A DNA stretch of 64,000 bases, from assembly GCA_023375675.1 (NCBI GenBank), contig JALQBC010000005.1, positions 1,488,001 through 1,552,000 of the forward strand, read 5' to 3'. A model generated the notes under the pieces. That model was not told the DNA's origin. It saw nothing but the letters and a program-made list of their open reading frames with translations, and ran no database searches. Origin of the DNA: Cytospora piceicola (lineage: Eukaryota > Ascomycota > Sordariomycetes > Diaporthales > Cytosporaceae). The position numbers and the translations under genes were made by a program. Positions 51,722 to 61,723 of the stretch are shown here, one piece after another; positions within the stretch are counted from its first letter, which is position 1; the number at the start of each line of letters is the position of its first letter.

Positions 51722-52210
51722 ATGGCGGCTAGTCTTAAGCGCAAGCTTGAAGCTGACGAGCCCGCTTCGACCCCCACGCGGGTTACAAAGGTCCAGAAGA
51801 GCTACCCCGCCAACACCTCCGTCAAGCGGGACATCGCCGTCCCAGAAGACGTGCAGGCACAGCTCGAGCGCATCGCAGCAAGTGACAAGACACCCTTCCA
51901 GAAGAGAGTCCTAAGCCTGCTATGCCAGGTGCCCAAGGGCCAGGTCACAACTTACGGCCTCATGTCAAAGCACCTCAACTCGTCCCCAAGGGCCATCGGC
52001 AACGGGATGCGCCGGAACCCATTCGCGCCGGAGGTGCCGTGCCATCGCTGCGTGGCTACTGGTGGCATGCTGGGTGGGTTCAAGGGACAGTGGCCTAAGG
52101 GTGGCGAGGGCGTGACGATTGATGAGAAGAGGATGTTACTACGCAAGGAGGGTGTGAAGTTTGATGGTCATGGCAGGGTTGTGGGTACTCCGTTTGGTGC
52201 TTTTGTGTGA
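51722..52210 (+). CDS. O6-alkylguanine-DNA alkyltransferase (MGMT type)
   Basis: Suicide DNA-repair protein that takes methyl groups from O6-methylguanine onto its own cysteine. A single 162-residue exon. Residues 1-55 are Lys/Ala-rich without a known fold. The alkyltransferase domain starts TPFQKRVLSLLCQVPKGQVTTYG (helix-turn-helix wing with the DNA-flipping Arg in SSPRAIGNGMRRNP). The active site PCHRC is at residues 106-110 with nucleophile Cys-107; most relatives have PCHRV. GGFKGQWPKGGEGVTIDEKRMLLRKEGV follows. The compact size resembles bacterial Ogt/ATL-type domains, but the Cys is present, so activity is expected. Confidence 0.9.
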   Translation: MAASLKRKLEADEPASTPTRVTKVQKSYPANTSVKRDIAVPEDVQAQLERIAASDKTPFQKRVLSLLCQVPKGQVTTYGLMSKHLNSSPRAIGNGMRRNPFAPEVPCHRCVATGGMLGGFKGQWPKGGEGVTIDEKRMLLRKEGVKFDGHGRVVGTPFGAFV

Positions 52211-52848
52211 TTTGGTTATGATTCCTACGGGTTCTCTGGATAGCCCAGATCGAGGCAGCACGATGTATTGTAAGTGGAGTTGCTATGATCCCATCACTCG
52301 TTTTTCTGCCATTTAGACAATGATAATGTATTGAGCGAGTAACGAAATATTCTCAGTGATAGGGTGAAAGACTAAATTTCGGCTGGAGAGCAGATGGCTA
52401 TTTTGTATCTCGCGTGTGAAGCAGACGGTTTGGAGGGACGCTGATGTGTGGCAACCGGTTATTTGGTGTTGCCCCGGAAGGTTCTCGAATCATTATGACA
52501 TTTGAAACTTGACGCGTATCAATCGTTCAAGTAGAACTAAACTTTGTAACTCAAATCGTTCCATCATCGCAAAGTTTGGTCGAGCCGAAGTGTGACTGCT
52601 ACCTGGCTCAGTTATTACTACGGGAAAGTACCTAGTAGGTGCCTCAAGAGTATCCAAGGACAAGACATCTTAGGGTTAGGGTATTTGTCAGCTACGATCT
52701 TCGGCGATGACAGCATCGGCGAATGTCTTCCCAAAAATAGCCCCTCCGTTTGCGCAACACAATATTGTAGAACCCAAAACGACCAACTCCTAGCTCGACT
52801 TCCCATCTTCGCACCCCGCCAAATTGCTAGAACACGAAACAGGAAGCA
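52211..52848. promoter_or_regulatory. Upstream region of RQC1
   Basis: About 640 bp without genes. It contains the telomere-type repeat at 52670-52681 listed separately. Confidence 0.4.
52670..52681 (+). promoter_or_regulatory. Telobox-like TTAGGGTTAGGG
   Basis: Two perfect telomeric units about 170 bp before the RQC1 start. Such sites bind Tbf1-type factors upstream of ribosome-related genes in ascomycetes. That role here is an inference. Confidence 0.45.
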
Positions 52849-55059
52849 ATGTCGAGCAGACAGCTTAAGAAGCTGCACCAGCAGCAAGAGCTCCTGAGGC
52901 TCCAGCAACTTGCCGACGACGAAGACGCATCGTCCGAGGAAGAAGTTGCCCCGCCCAAGCCTCGCGCCAGCGCTTTCGCCGGGTTTGCAGCGCTGGAAGG
53001 CGACGACGACAATGATGACGATGAGAAAGAAGACGATGAGGAGGAGGAGGAAGTAAAGGACGAGCCCGTGGCACCAACACCAGCAAAAAAGAGCAAGAAG
53101 TCCAAGAAAAAGAAGAAGGCAAAGAAGGCAGAAGCTACGCTGGTCGAAGAGAAATCGACAGGGAAGGGTGGACTCGATGAGATCGACTTGGCCCTCAAAG
53201 AGCTGAGCATGAAGCCGAAACCACAGGGCGCATCCGAGCAGGAGACACACGGCAACTACGACGCCAACCTGGCACGACTACTTAGCATAAGCTTTGACCA
53301 CCTCAAGGTCATGAACGAGCTGAGGGCCATGTTCGGCCAGGGCACGATCGACTCGGTTCGAAACCAAGAGGAAGCACAGTCCCGGGATGACCGACGACGG
53401 AATGCTCGACGCGGACCGACACATGCAAATGTGGACCTGGAGACCTTTTTGAAGGGCAGGCCTGGGGAGAAGATACCCGATGTGGTTCTGAGAAAGAACC
53501 CGTTTGTACAAGGCAAGGACCACTGGCCTCGCGCATCAGCTGGGGGCCTGAAGATGGCAGCCGTCACGATCGAGTCGGTTGAGCCAACAGAGTTCAGATT
53601 CACCCACGATAAGAGCTACGAGAAGCTGGAGATGCAGTTCTACAACCTGGTCGACATGATGGATCCGATGCGAATCGTCCATTTCATACACGAGAACCCA
53701 TACGAGGTCAGCGGCCTGATAACCACGAGCAGAGTGGCCATCAGAGACTCGAATGCGGCGCTGGCGTCGGATCTTCTGGAACGCGCACTCTTCACTTTTG
53801 GCCGGGTGACACTGTCATCGTTCAGGAAGAAGCTGGAGCGAGGCTTGGCTCGTCTCGAATTCAGGCGGCCGGAGAACCGGCAGTTTTGGCTTGCTGGATA
53901 CCATTATATCAAGAGCTTGATGCAAAAGGGCACCTATAACACTGCCCTGGAGTGGACCAAGCTATTCCTGAGTCTATCACCAAAGGACGAGTATTCGATG
54001 ATGAACTTCACTCACGTCCTGGCGATCTACGCCTACGAGGCTAAGTGGTTCATTGATCTCTGCAATTCCTCGTACTTTACCAGCGACGAGTACGATTTGC
54101 CCATGAAGGAGTATCACAGGCAGACATGCGTACTCGCGAAACTCCAGCTCAAAGACCGAGAAGGCGCTCTAAAAGACCTTGTCAAGGGCATGGAGACTCT
54201 GCCATGGCTGTACTCATCCCTGTGCAGCGCTGTGAACATCGACACACCACGGCCGATCTGGGGCGTCCAACCCCGGGACGATAACGATGCTCTCTACACT
54301 GAGCTATACGTCCACATGGCGAAGGATCTATGGAAGCGCGAGCCCGATGCGACGACTCTTCTCAAGGAGGCGGGTGGCATCGCCAGCAAGGTTGACGTGT
54401 CTTCACTACCTGCTGCAGCGGAAGTGCCCCTGAGCATCGGTCGCTTTATATACCTGGACAACACCCCAGAACTGATGGGTCTTGTACCCCCAAAGATGCT
54501 ACACGCCTCGCCCAACTTCGACTACGACCCGCTGCCACCGTCGCAGGAGGAAAACATCTTCTCCAACGAGTGGCAGACGTGGCCCTGGCGGCGGAACGAC
54601 AACCCCGACGACTTCCGCCGTGGACAGATGGACAGCCTGATGAGAGAAGCACAGAGGATGGTGCAGCACGACAGGGCCGCGCACGGCCTCCCGGCAGAGC
54701 CCGCCGACGGGGACGACGGGGACGCCGGGGCCGCTGGGGAAGGTGCCGAGCCTGCGGAGGGGGGCTTCCTGACCCGGCTGGCGCGCATGCTCCTGCCGGT
54801 GTGGATGGCGCGAGGCGAGGAGGGCCAGGTGGTCGACGAGGCGTTCGTCCAGGAGATGATGCGGGGGGTCGCCGAGGAGCACGAGACCAACCCATGGGAC
54901 GACTACCCCAGCGACACGGACGAGGAGGAGAACTTTGCGGAGCTGATAGCGGCCAGCGAGCGCGAGCATGGCGCTCACGGCGAGGATGCTGGTCAGGGCC
55001 AGGAGGAGGGTGATGATGATAGTGATGACGATTTACCGCCTCTGGAGTCGGCGCAGTGA
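52849..55059 (+). CDS. RQC1: Ribosome quality control complex subunit Rqc1 (TCF25 family)
   Basis: Component of the ribosome quality control complex (with Ltn1, Rqc2 and Cdc48) that clears stalled nascent chains on 60S subunits; homologous to vertebrate TCF25/NULP1. A single 736-residue exon. The N-terminus is MSSRQLKKLHQQQELLRLQQ followed by acidic and Lys-rich tracts (residues about 22-105). The conserved core includes NRRNARRGPTHANVDLETFLKG-like sequence (DRRRNARR), PTEFRFTHDKSYEKLEMQFY, PYEVSGLITTSRVAIRDSNAALASDLLERALF, RLEFRRPENRQFWLAGYHYIKSL and LSLSPKDEYSMMNFTHVLAIYA. A middle segment FDYDPLPPSQEENIFSNEWQTWP precedes an acidic tail. The start is fixed by the family N-terminus. Confidence 0.92.
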   Translation: MSSRQLKKLHQQQELLRLQQLADDEDASSEEEVAPPKPRASAFAGFAALEGDDDNDDDEKEDDEEEEEVKDEPVAPTPAKKSKKSKKKKKAKKAEATLVEEKSTGKGGLDEIDLALKELSMKPKPQGASEQETHGNYDANLARLLSISFDHLKVMNELRAMFGQGTIDSVRNQEEAQSRDDRRRNARRGPTHANVDLETFLKGRPGEKIPDVVLRKNPFVQGKDHWPRASAGGLKMAAVTIESVEPTEFRFTHDKSYEKLEMQFYNLVDMMDPMRIVHFIHENPYEVSGLITTSRVAIRDSNAALASDLLERALFTFGRVTLSSFRKKLERGLARLEFRRPENRQFWLAGYHYIKSLMQKGTYNTALEWTKLFLSLSPKDEYSMMNFTHVLAIYAYEAKWFIDLCNSSYFTSDEYDLPMKEYHRQTCVLAKLQLKDREGALKDLVKGMETLPWLYSSLCSAVNIDTPRPIWGVQPRDDNDALYTELYVHMAKDLWKREPDATTLLKEAGGIASKVDVSSLPAAAEVPLSIGRFIYLDNTPELMGLVPPKMLHASPNFDYDPLPPSQEENIFSNEWQTWPWRRNDNPDDFRRGQMDSLMREAQRMVQHDRAAHGLPAEPADGDDGDAGAAGEGAEPAEGGFLTRLARMLLPVWMARGEEGQVVDEAFVQEMMRGVAEEHETNPWDDYPSDTDEEENFAELIAASEREHGAHGEDAGQGQEEGDDDSDDDLPPLESAQ

Positions 55060-56097
55060 ACGGCATCCTGTCCCCTAGAATGCTGGTCAGTGACGGTGGG
55101 GCCGGAGGTTCACCATTTTGTTTTTGTCAGTACCAGGCCAATGAAGTGCGTATGTAAGTTTGTTTGAGGGGGAAATGCACGTAAGGAGCTGCATCAATTC
55201 GGCAGCCTTGGCAGTTTTGAGTTTGGAAGCCGGGAAGGCTAGCAAGGATATGTACTTAAGTACTTATGCAAGGCAGAATCCGGAGTTTGACAGGTGGAGG
55301 AGGAGGATCAACAAGTGGCCAGAAATGCGGCCATATGCTACATAGCTGGGTTGAAAACTCAAGACGAGTCGACCACGACACTACTGTGTATCCCCTCAAT
55401 AACTTGACACGTTTACACCATTAGCAAGGACCAATATTTGCTCACAAGCGAAATTAGTGAACAGTAGAAAGCGAGGGGGTGGTATTGTGGAAAGGGTGCC
55501 GAGACTGAGCATGTTTTACCCAGTCTGTTCCTCCCATTCGGCTTCAGCCGGGGTCTCAAAGGCTGCAGGGTCTCGAGGTGGCCGGTGGCGCAATCTGTGT
55601 CATCGCTACAATCAGCTTCGGACGTGATGTGAGCTGAAAGGCGTCGACCCTGCGGGCTTTGTGCGGTGGACAGGTGTGGACGGACGGGACATTTCTAATC
55701 AACCCCTGCGAGTTTCACCAAGTCGGATACATCTCTAGGTACTTAAATATATAAGCCAGGCGAACTGCCATTTTCTGAACGGTTTGACTCTCTCCGAAGT
55801 TTATCATATCATTCAAGCTGCCTCCCAAGAACTATTTTGATCGGAGATAAACCGACCCTGGAAGTTATAAGACGCCTGTGATACACACCCTCGCTGGGCC
55901 TGAACTCGACAACTCATTCGCAAACGCTACTACCCCGCGGCCACCCAATTCCCGAACGTTTTATCTGTCCGCGATAAGAAGCACGGCATTGAACGCCCAG
56001 ACCACGACACACCTCGAGACCACTCTCTCAACAACCACTTCACCTCTTTGCGCATTTCCCCTTTCCTGCTTTGCATAACCCCAGAAAATCAGACACA
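55060..56097. other. Intergenic region between RQC1 and ATX1
   Basis: About 1 kb with no gene recognised. The last 250 bp look like the ATX1 promoter and 5' leader. Confidence 0.4.
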
Positions 56098-56488
56098 ATG
56101 GCCGACACACACACCTACAAGTTCAACGTCAGCATGAGCTGCTCCGGCTGCTCCGGCGCGGTCGACAGGGTGCTGAAGAAGCTCGAGGGTAAGAAGCCGC
56201 CCGCCCGCCCAACCATATAGCCACCGCCACCCTATTAGCCCCGCCATCCTAGTCGCTCGCTCGCCTTCATTGGCATGGCACGCTAGCTGACAATGTTCTA
56301 ACCTTCATCGTCGTACAGGCGTCGAGTCCTACGATGTCTCCCTCGAGAGCCAGACCGCCACCGTCGTGGCCAAGCCCGAGCTCCCGTACGAGAAGGTCCT
56401 GAAGACCATCTCCAAGACGGGCAAGAAGGTCAACTCGGGCGAGGCGGACGGCGAGTCCAAGAGCGTGGAGGTGCCCGCCGATGCCTAA
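56098..56488 (+). CDS. ATX1: Copper chaperone Atx1
   Basis: Small cytosolic metallochaperone that delivers copper(I) to the Golgi P-type ATPase Ccc2. Two exons give 86 residues: 56098-56188 and 56319-56488. The intron (GTAAGA...GTACAG, 130 bp, phase 1) contains a CTAAC branch site. The protein is an HMA domain with the copper-binding MSCSGC motif (residues 13-18, Cys-15 and Cys-18), then AVDRVLKKLEGVESYDVSLESQTATVV and the lysine-rich face KTISKTGKKVNSGE. The lysine placed where Atx1 proteins have the conserved GK-type loop is present. The tail (EADGESKSVEVPADA) extends slightly beyond the yeast protein. Confidence 0.92.
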
Positions 56489-57401
56489 ACGAACGAACGA
56501 ACGAACGAGCCGAGAGGGGGGAAGGGATACGTGATGGGAAGAGAACATAAGCGATGCATTGGGTTCTGATTGGAGCATATACACAACACAGACGAGGGGC
56601 GCAAGACAGGAGGGAGGCGACCGAGGCCGGAGGGCACACTACGATACCTAAGGCGACCGACATATAGAGAAAGAGGCCCGTCAATACTTGAATAACCACT
56701 TGGTGTGGATGGAACCTATGGTGCCTTGGTGATATTGCGAGCTCTCCATGCGCCGGGGTCTTCTCTGCTGGAAAGCAGTGGGCATCGTACGACTGTGACT
56801 GATGGGCTGTTTCTCAGGCTGGATTGCCACACCTGTGCGTGATGCAACGACAAGTCTTGCAGGCCTTTTTCCTGCTACCCCGACGCACGCGCATGTCTGT
56901 TTGCAGATCCCATTTTCTAAATGACAGGCAGCGAGCGCCTCCGCGTCCGCCCTCCCACACTTCCCCGGCCTCAGGACCTTTGTATTACCACGGTACATAA
57001 GACACTTGGGCTGTTCCCTTTGTAAATTACAAGAACGAAGATTAGACGAACGTGTTTCTATGTATGGAGATTAGGTACGATATGTACTGTACTATACGCC
57101 CCCTTACCACCCACCAGACCCACCCTGGTCACCCCGTTAGCAACACACCCGCCCCTGGGCGGCGGCGCCAAAAGCCAAGACAGATCATTGACGCCAAGCA
57201 AATCGGGATGAGACCCGGTGACGAGCTCGCGTGCGTGGGTACAGCACGATGTGAGAAGTGTCAGGGTGTGGGTTTGTTAATTGTTTCATCATGGGCGATC
57301 ATGAAGCGCGGAGTGAGCGCGGAACTTAGGGGGATGGCAGATCGGCCGTGGCATACTTATGTAACCAACCCCCTGGTCCGTGTAAATAAAAAGAGAGGAA
57401 T

Positions 57402-57456
57402 TCATATATATATATACCTATATATATATGTGTGTGTGTGTGTGTTTGTGTGTATA
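57402..57456 (+). repeat. TA/GT microsatellite
   Basis: Compound (TA)n-(GT)n run with one interruption. Confidence 0.9.
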
Positions 57457-60213
57457 TCGCGAGTTCCACCCCAATAGTAACCCGGGTATGTACAATACGA
57501 CTCCACCAGGCTGATAACCTTATGGTCCGGAATTTATTTCCCTCTCTTTCCTTGAAGGGGTTCGCTTGCTGGCATGGCAAAGTCTGGCCCCCGAGAGATG
57601 AACAGCGTCAATGCGCATCATTAATGATCTTTTCCTTTGGATGGACCCTCCGCGGGCCGTACCAGAAGACAGAGACAGTACCGATCCGTAACCCAGGTAA
57701 TTTGAGGTGCGGAATCGAGGCCGCTTGGCGGGAGAGCCTGGCTGGACGGGGTCCCAAAATTAAGCAATTAAATCCGCAGGCGGGTCGGATGCGAGGGCGG
57801 TAGTTCAGGACCCGGCCGGGGGAAATTCGGCTTCACCTCACCCGGGATGGGGATGCGTTGCGCATGAATAGTAAAGATGGGTTGAAGGGTCAGCTGTATT
57901 ATGTTGTAGAGCGAAGTGTGTCTGATGTTGGTGGCCCGCCGGCCATCTTGCTACAATGGTTGCCGCGGCATGCGGGCGTCTGTGGGAAATCTCCAGTGCT
58001 TCATGCGCATCGCCAAGTAGTTGTCCCACATTGAAAGCTACCTGACCAGCATGCGGATGGCAAATGACCACCATGCTGGGAAAGGAAAGGTGAAAAGGGG
58101 GCCAAAATTGTGACCGGATGGTATTTGGAGGCAATACTATAAGCGCCCGTATTTTGTCGATACCTACTTAGTATCTGGATACGAGTGGTGGCGATTATAT
58201 CATGGTGAATGGAAAGTGAAGGCGCGGCGATGGCGAGAGGCGCGGACAAGTGACTCCGTGTATCCAAATATCATGGTTGGTGGTCCTTTTGGTGTGTACT
58301 GTGTATTCTTTTCTTATTTTTGGTGATTGGTGGTGGGCTCTTGTTTGGCCCGGCTGGTCGGTCCAGAGGTTTGCAATCCTCGGCCGAGAAGGGTCGCCCG
58401 TTGAGACCGGACAGCCGGATTTTACGTTCTACCTACCTAGGTACCCAGGTGCTGTAAGGGACTAGACTGGGGGGAACCTGTTTGTGCGGGAACTCTGCCA
58501 TACTAGGAAGGTCATGGACGGACTGCAACGCCAGCGCCGGGAGGCCGGTTACACATTTAAGCTTGTTCGTAGATGCCGCGAACTCGTCACATCTTGTGCA
58601 ATGCATTTCGGGGTGTCACAAGTCTTGTATGCAAATATTCTGTACCTCTTTCTTTAGTGAACGTTTCAGGGTCGCGTTCGCTTCGAGACTGGCCAAGATC
58701 AGGAGTGACGTCCGGTTGTGCGTACCTGGTATTACCTACTTGAGCAAGTAGGTAATCTTGCACGCCACACTAGTCGTAGATCTGTACATATCTGGTCGTG
58801 GGGTAACAACAGCAGGGATAAAGATTTTCCACTCGAAGGGCGCTTAGGACATACTGACTGATCCTACTGACGTCCACGGCAGGCTGCACGGGTAATAAGC
58901 ACTCTGGGTACTGTAGTACATACCTGGCAGCCTGTGTAGTACCTAGGTACATTGATGAGCATCAACGTAATGGTTATTACTACCTGGGTATCACATGGTA
59001 CGATGATGAACAGTAGATATCGATGTAGGTATGTAAGCAAGAACCTGCAGCCCTGTACCTGCATTATCATCATCTCCTATTTACCTACATACATACCGAG
59101 GTATATACCTAGGTAGTAGTCACATACATACATACATATATCTGCCGTGGCACCCGGACCACGTTTTTCCCCAGCTGACAGCAGTGGTCATCATGCATCC
59201 GTTGACGTGATCGAGATTACGCTACAAGTCGCGTATGTGCATGGGATGCAAAAGAATGAAAGGGGAGTTTTTGGGATGGGGCACTACTACTGTGTGCTAT
59301 GTACTACCGTAATAATCTGATAAGCCGGGGTCGGGGGCCGGGGAAGAAGGAGAAGAGAAGACATGATGGTCGGCAGAAGTGGAACCACCTCCCATGGCGG
59401 GCGTGGGGTGACCCTGGTTTAAGGGAGAACGCGAGCCTGGTTGGCGTTGGGAAGAAGAAAAAAACGATATATTTGGTCCGTTCAACAAAGCCATAAGAGG
59501 TGGATAAGATGGATCATGGGGCGAGCGTGGCAGCAGGCGTGGTGACTTGTGGAGATGGCACCTGCAGCTGAAAATGACAGCGTTACTGCAACGGCAAATG
59601 ACGGGCGACCCCTGGCCCTAGGTATGCGCGTGTTTACTTTAATATCTTGACTACCTAGGCATATTACTGTGGTATATTACAAGGGCAGCAGCAGGGTAGA
59701 ATTAACATGTTATTTGCCTCATTACAGGGTGGTTTCAGATCGGTGGGGAACAAGGGAAAAAGGTCTTCGGGGAATTCGACGATGGACGGTGGCACGGAGA
59801 AGGATTGAGGATTGAAGGTTGTTGATAAATGGATCACCCCGGGATGGTCGATCGGGTGTACTTAGGCCCGGAGGTTAGGAACATTTCGGGAGGTCCTTAT
59901 TATTACAGCCAACCACCTGGGAAATCCATGGATTCTATTACCTATCCCTAGGTAGATGGGTACCGATCTTGGTTACCTTGTGAGCAGGTATGCTGTAAAG
60001 GTCCCCTGCCAAGCGTCATTTTATAGGGCCGACCAGCTGGCGTCATGGGGTCTGGGGCTGTCAAGTGTCAGTCTGGCAGGTCCGGTCAGGGGCAGGTACA
60101 CACTACGGGCAGACAGGGTGCTTGTAGCTTGTAGGCCTGGCTTGCCTGGTTAGGGTTGCCTATAGAAGGCACCTGGGCAGCTTTGGGAAGGGTTGACGTC
60201 GGGAGTCGGGGCG

Positions 60214-60241
60214 GGACGGTGGACGGTGGACGGTGGACGGT
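60214..60241 (+). repeat. 7-bp tandem repeat
   Basis: GGACGGT repeated four times without change. Confidence 0.9.
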
Positions 60242-60434
60242 ACCTAGATACTTAAGGTACAATACTGTAACAGACAGACAGTACAGCCAGACCAAGCCTG
60301 CCAAGTCAGGGCAGACACGTGCTCGGTAAGGTACGTAAGGGGACTGTAGCGTGTGCAGGGCACCTATATTCTACCCAGGTAGGTATTTAGTTACTTTAGT
60401 AACTGCACTATTGTGCCTTAGTCTACTGTAGTAC

Positions 60435-60471
60435 AGACACACACACACACACACACAATACACACACACAC
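60435..60471 (+). repeat. CA microsatellite
   Basis: Interrupted (CA)n run. Confidence 0.9.
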
Positions 60472-60592
60472 CTGCCAAGGTGGGCAACACTTGCTTGGCT
60501 GCTGTTCTGAATCTGGACCACAGATGTGGATCCCGAGACCGAAAACAACTCTCAGTCGACCTTTGTTGGTGTCGGTACTCCGTAGTCTGTAT

Positions 60593-60622
60593 GCAGCATT
60601 GCAGCATTGCAGCATTGCAGCA
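60593..60622 (+). repeat. 8-bp tandem repeat
   Basis: GCAGCATT repeated three times, then a partial copy. Confidence 0.9.
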
Positions 60623-61100
60623 GCTTGTTGACCAGTCACTCGCTCGTCGCCGAAAAGATCAGCACTTTTCTCTGTCCAATTTAATCCCACCGACACGGTC
60701 AGGCTAAGCCAATAGAGGTCTTCTCTTCGTTCACATCATCCTATCATACGTATCGTCAAGAGACCACTGTAACCATATTCCCTTCTTCTCCCTCGTCAAC
60801 TCGTCAAAATCCCGTCGTATTCAAATCTCTTTTTTTTTCTACTTCTTCTGTGCTTTCCTTCTCGCCTATTCCCCAGCAATCCAATCTCACAGACGCTCTC
60901 ATCAGAGACCCTCAGTGGCCTCGATCCCGCAATTGCAACCTCCACACCACAATTTCTAATTCGAGAACGATCGACATGCACACAACACACGACCGCACTG
61001 CACAAGAGATTACGTGCTGATTTGAACGCCCTCGCCTGCGCTGTCTGGGCCCCGGGCCTGTTGCGACCAGGACCTTGCACGCGCACTTGCCGGTTGTGTC

Positions 61101-61108
61101 GTGAGTGA

Positions 61109-61140
<32 letters not shown>
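61101..61140 (+). repeat. GAGT/GT microsatellite
   Basis: GTGAGTGAGTGA followed by a pure GT run, in the presumed 5' UTR of the regulator gene. Confidence 0.9.
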
Positions 61141-61340
61141 TTGTGAGTCTGAGTCTGAGCGTGTGAGAACGTGAGCTGTGGGAGTTACGACAAAGCTCGA
61201 GGCGGCGTTTCCCGTGATACATACTGCTTTTAGATATAGCCTTTTATTTTTCTTCCATTTTTCTGTTTCTTTTTCCTTTTATTCCTTCGGGGCCGAGCAA
61301 AAGCCCATACATATCATATCATTCAACAAGACGGCACTTC

Positions 61341-61366
61341 CCATCCATCCATCCATCCATCCATCC
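61341..61366 (+). repeat. CATC tetranucleotide repeat
   Basis: About six CATC units. Confidence 0.9.
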
Positions 61367-61723
61367 CACCCGCCCTACTTCCAAGGCCTTCTCGACTCTT
61401 CGTCCAACCTCGCCACTCCCGCCACGGAAAAGAGCTTCAACAACTCGCAGGTTCCAGACCAACAACCCAAGGCCGACCTGTCACGTCCTTACGAAACACC
61501 TTGAAAGTCGCCGGGGTCCCAACAGCCTCTCTTCTCCAGCTTGCGCCTCGGCCTTCACCTTGGGCATAGTCCTTCTTGGCATCCGACTGGGCATCAGCTT
61601 TCTTTCTTTGCAGCACTCGTATCGAAACGACGACGGAAGCACATGGTCCGGGTCTCGATCTGGTCGCGAAACCATCTTCACCCGCTTCATGTTCATGCGG
61701 CATCTCGGCACCATTATTGAGGC

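Larger units (their letters stand above)
56489..61723. other. 5.2-kb gene-poor region and long leader of the downstream regulator
   Basis: No coding region could be supported on either strand. It holds microsatellites at 57402-57456 (TA then GT), 60435-60471 (CA), 61101-61140 (GT) and 61341-61366 (CATC), and minisatellite-like repeats at 60214 and 60593. Three TACCTAGGTA palindromes lie at 58434, 58940 and 59106. From about 60720 the sequence becomes pyrimidine-rich, consistent with a promoter and a long 5' UTR of the Zn2Cys6 gene. Confidence 0.5.
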
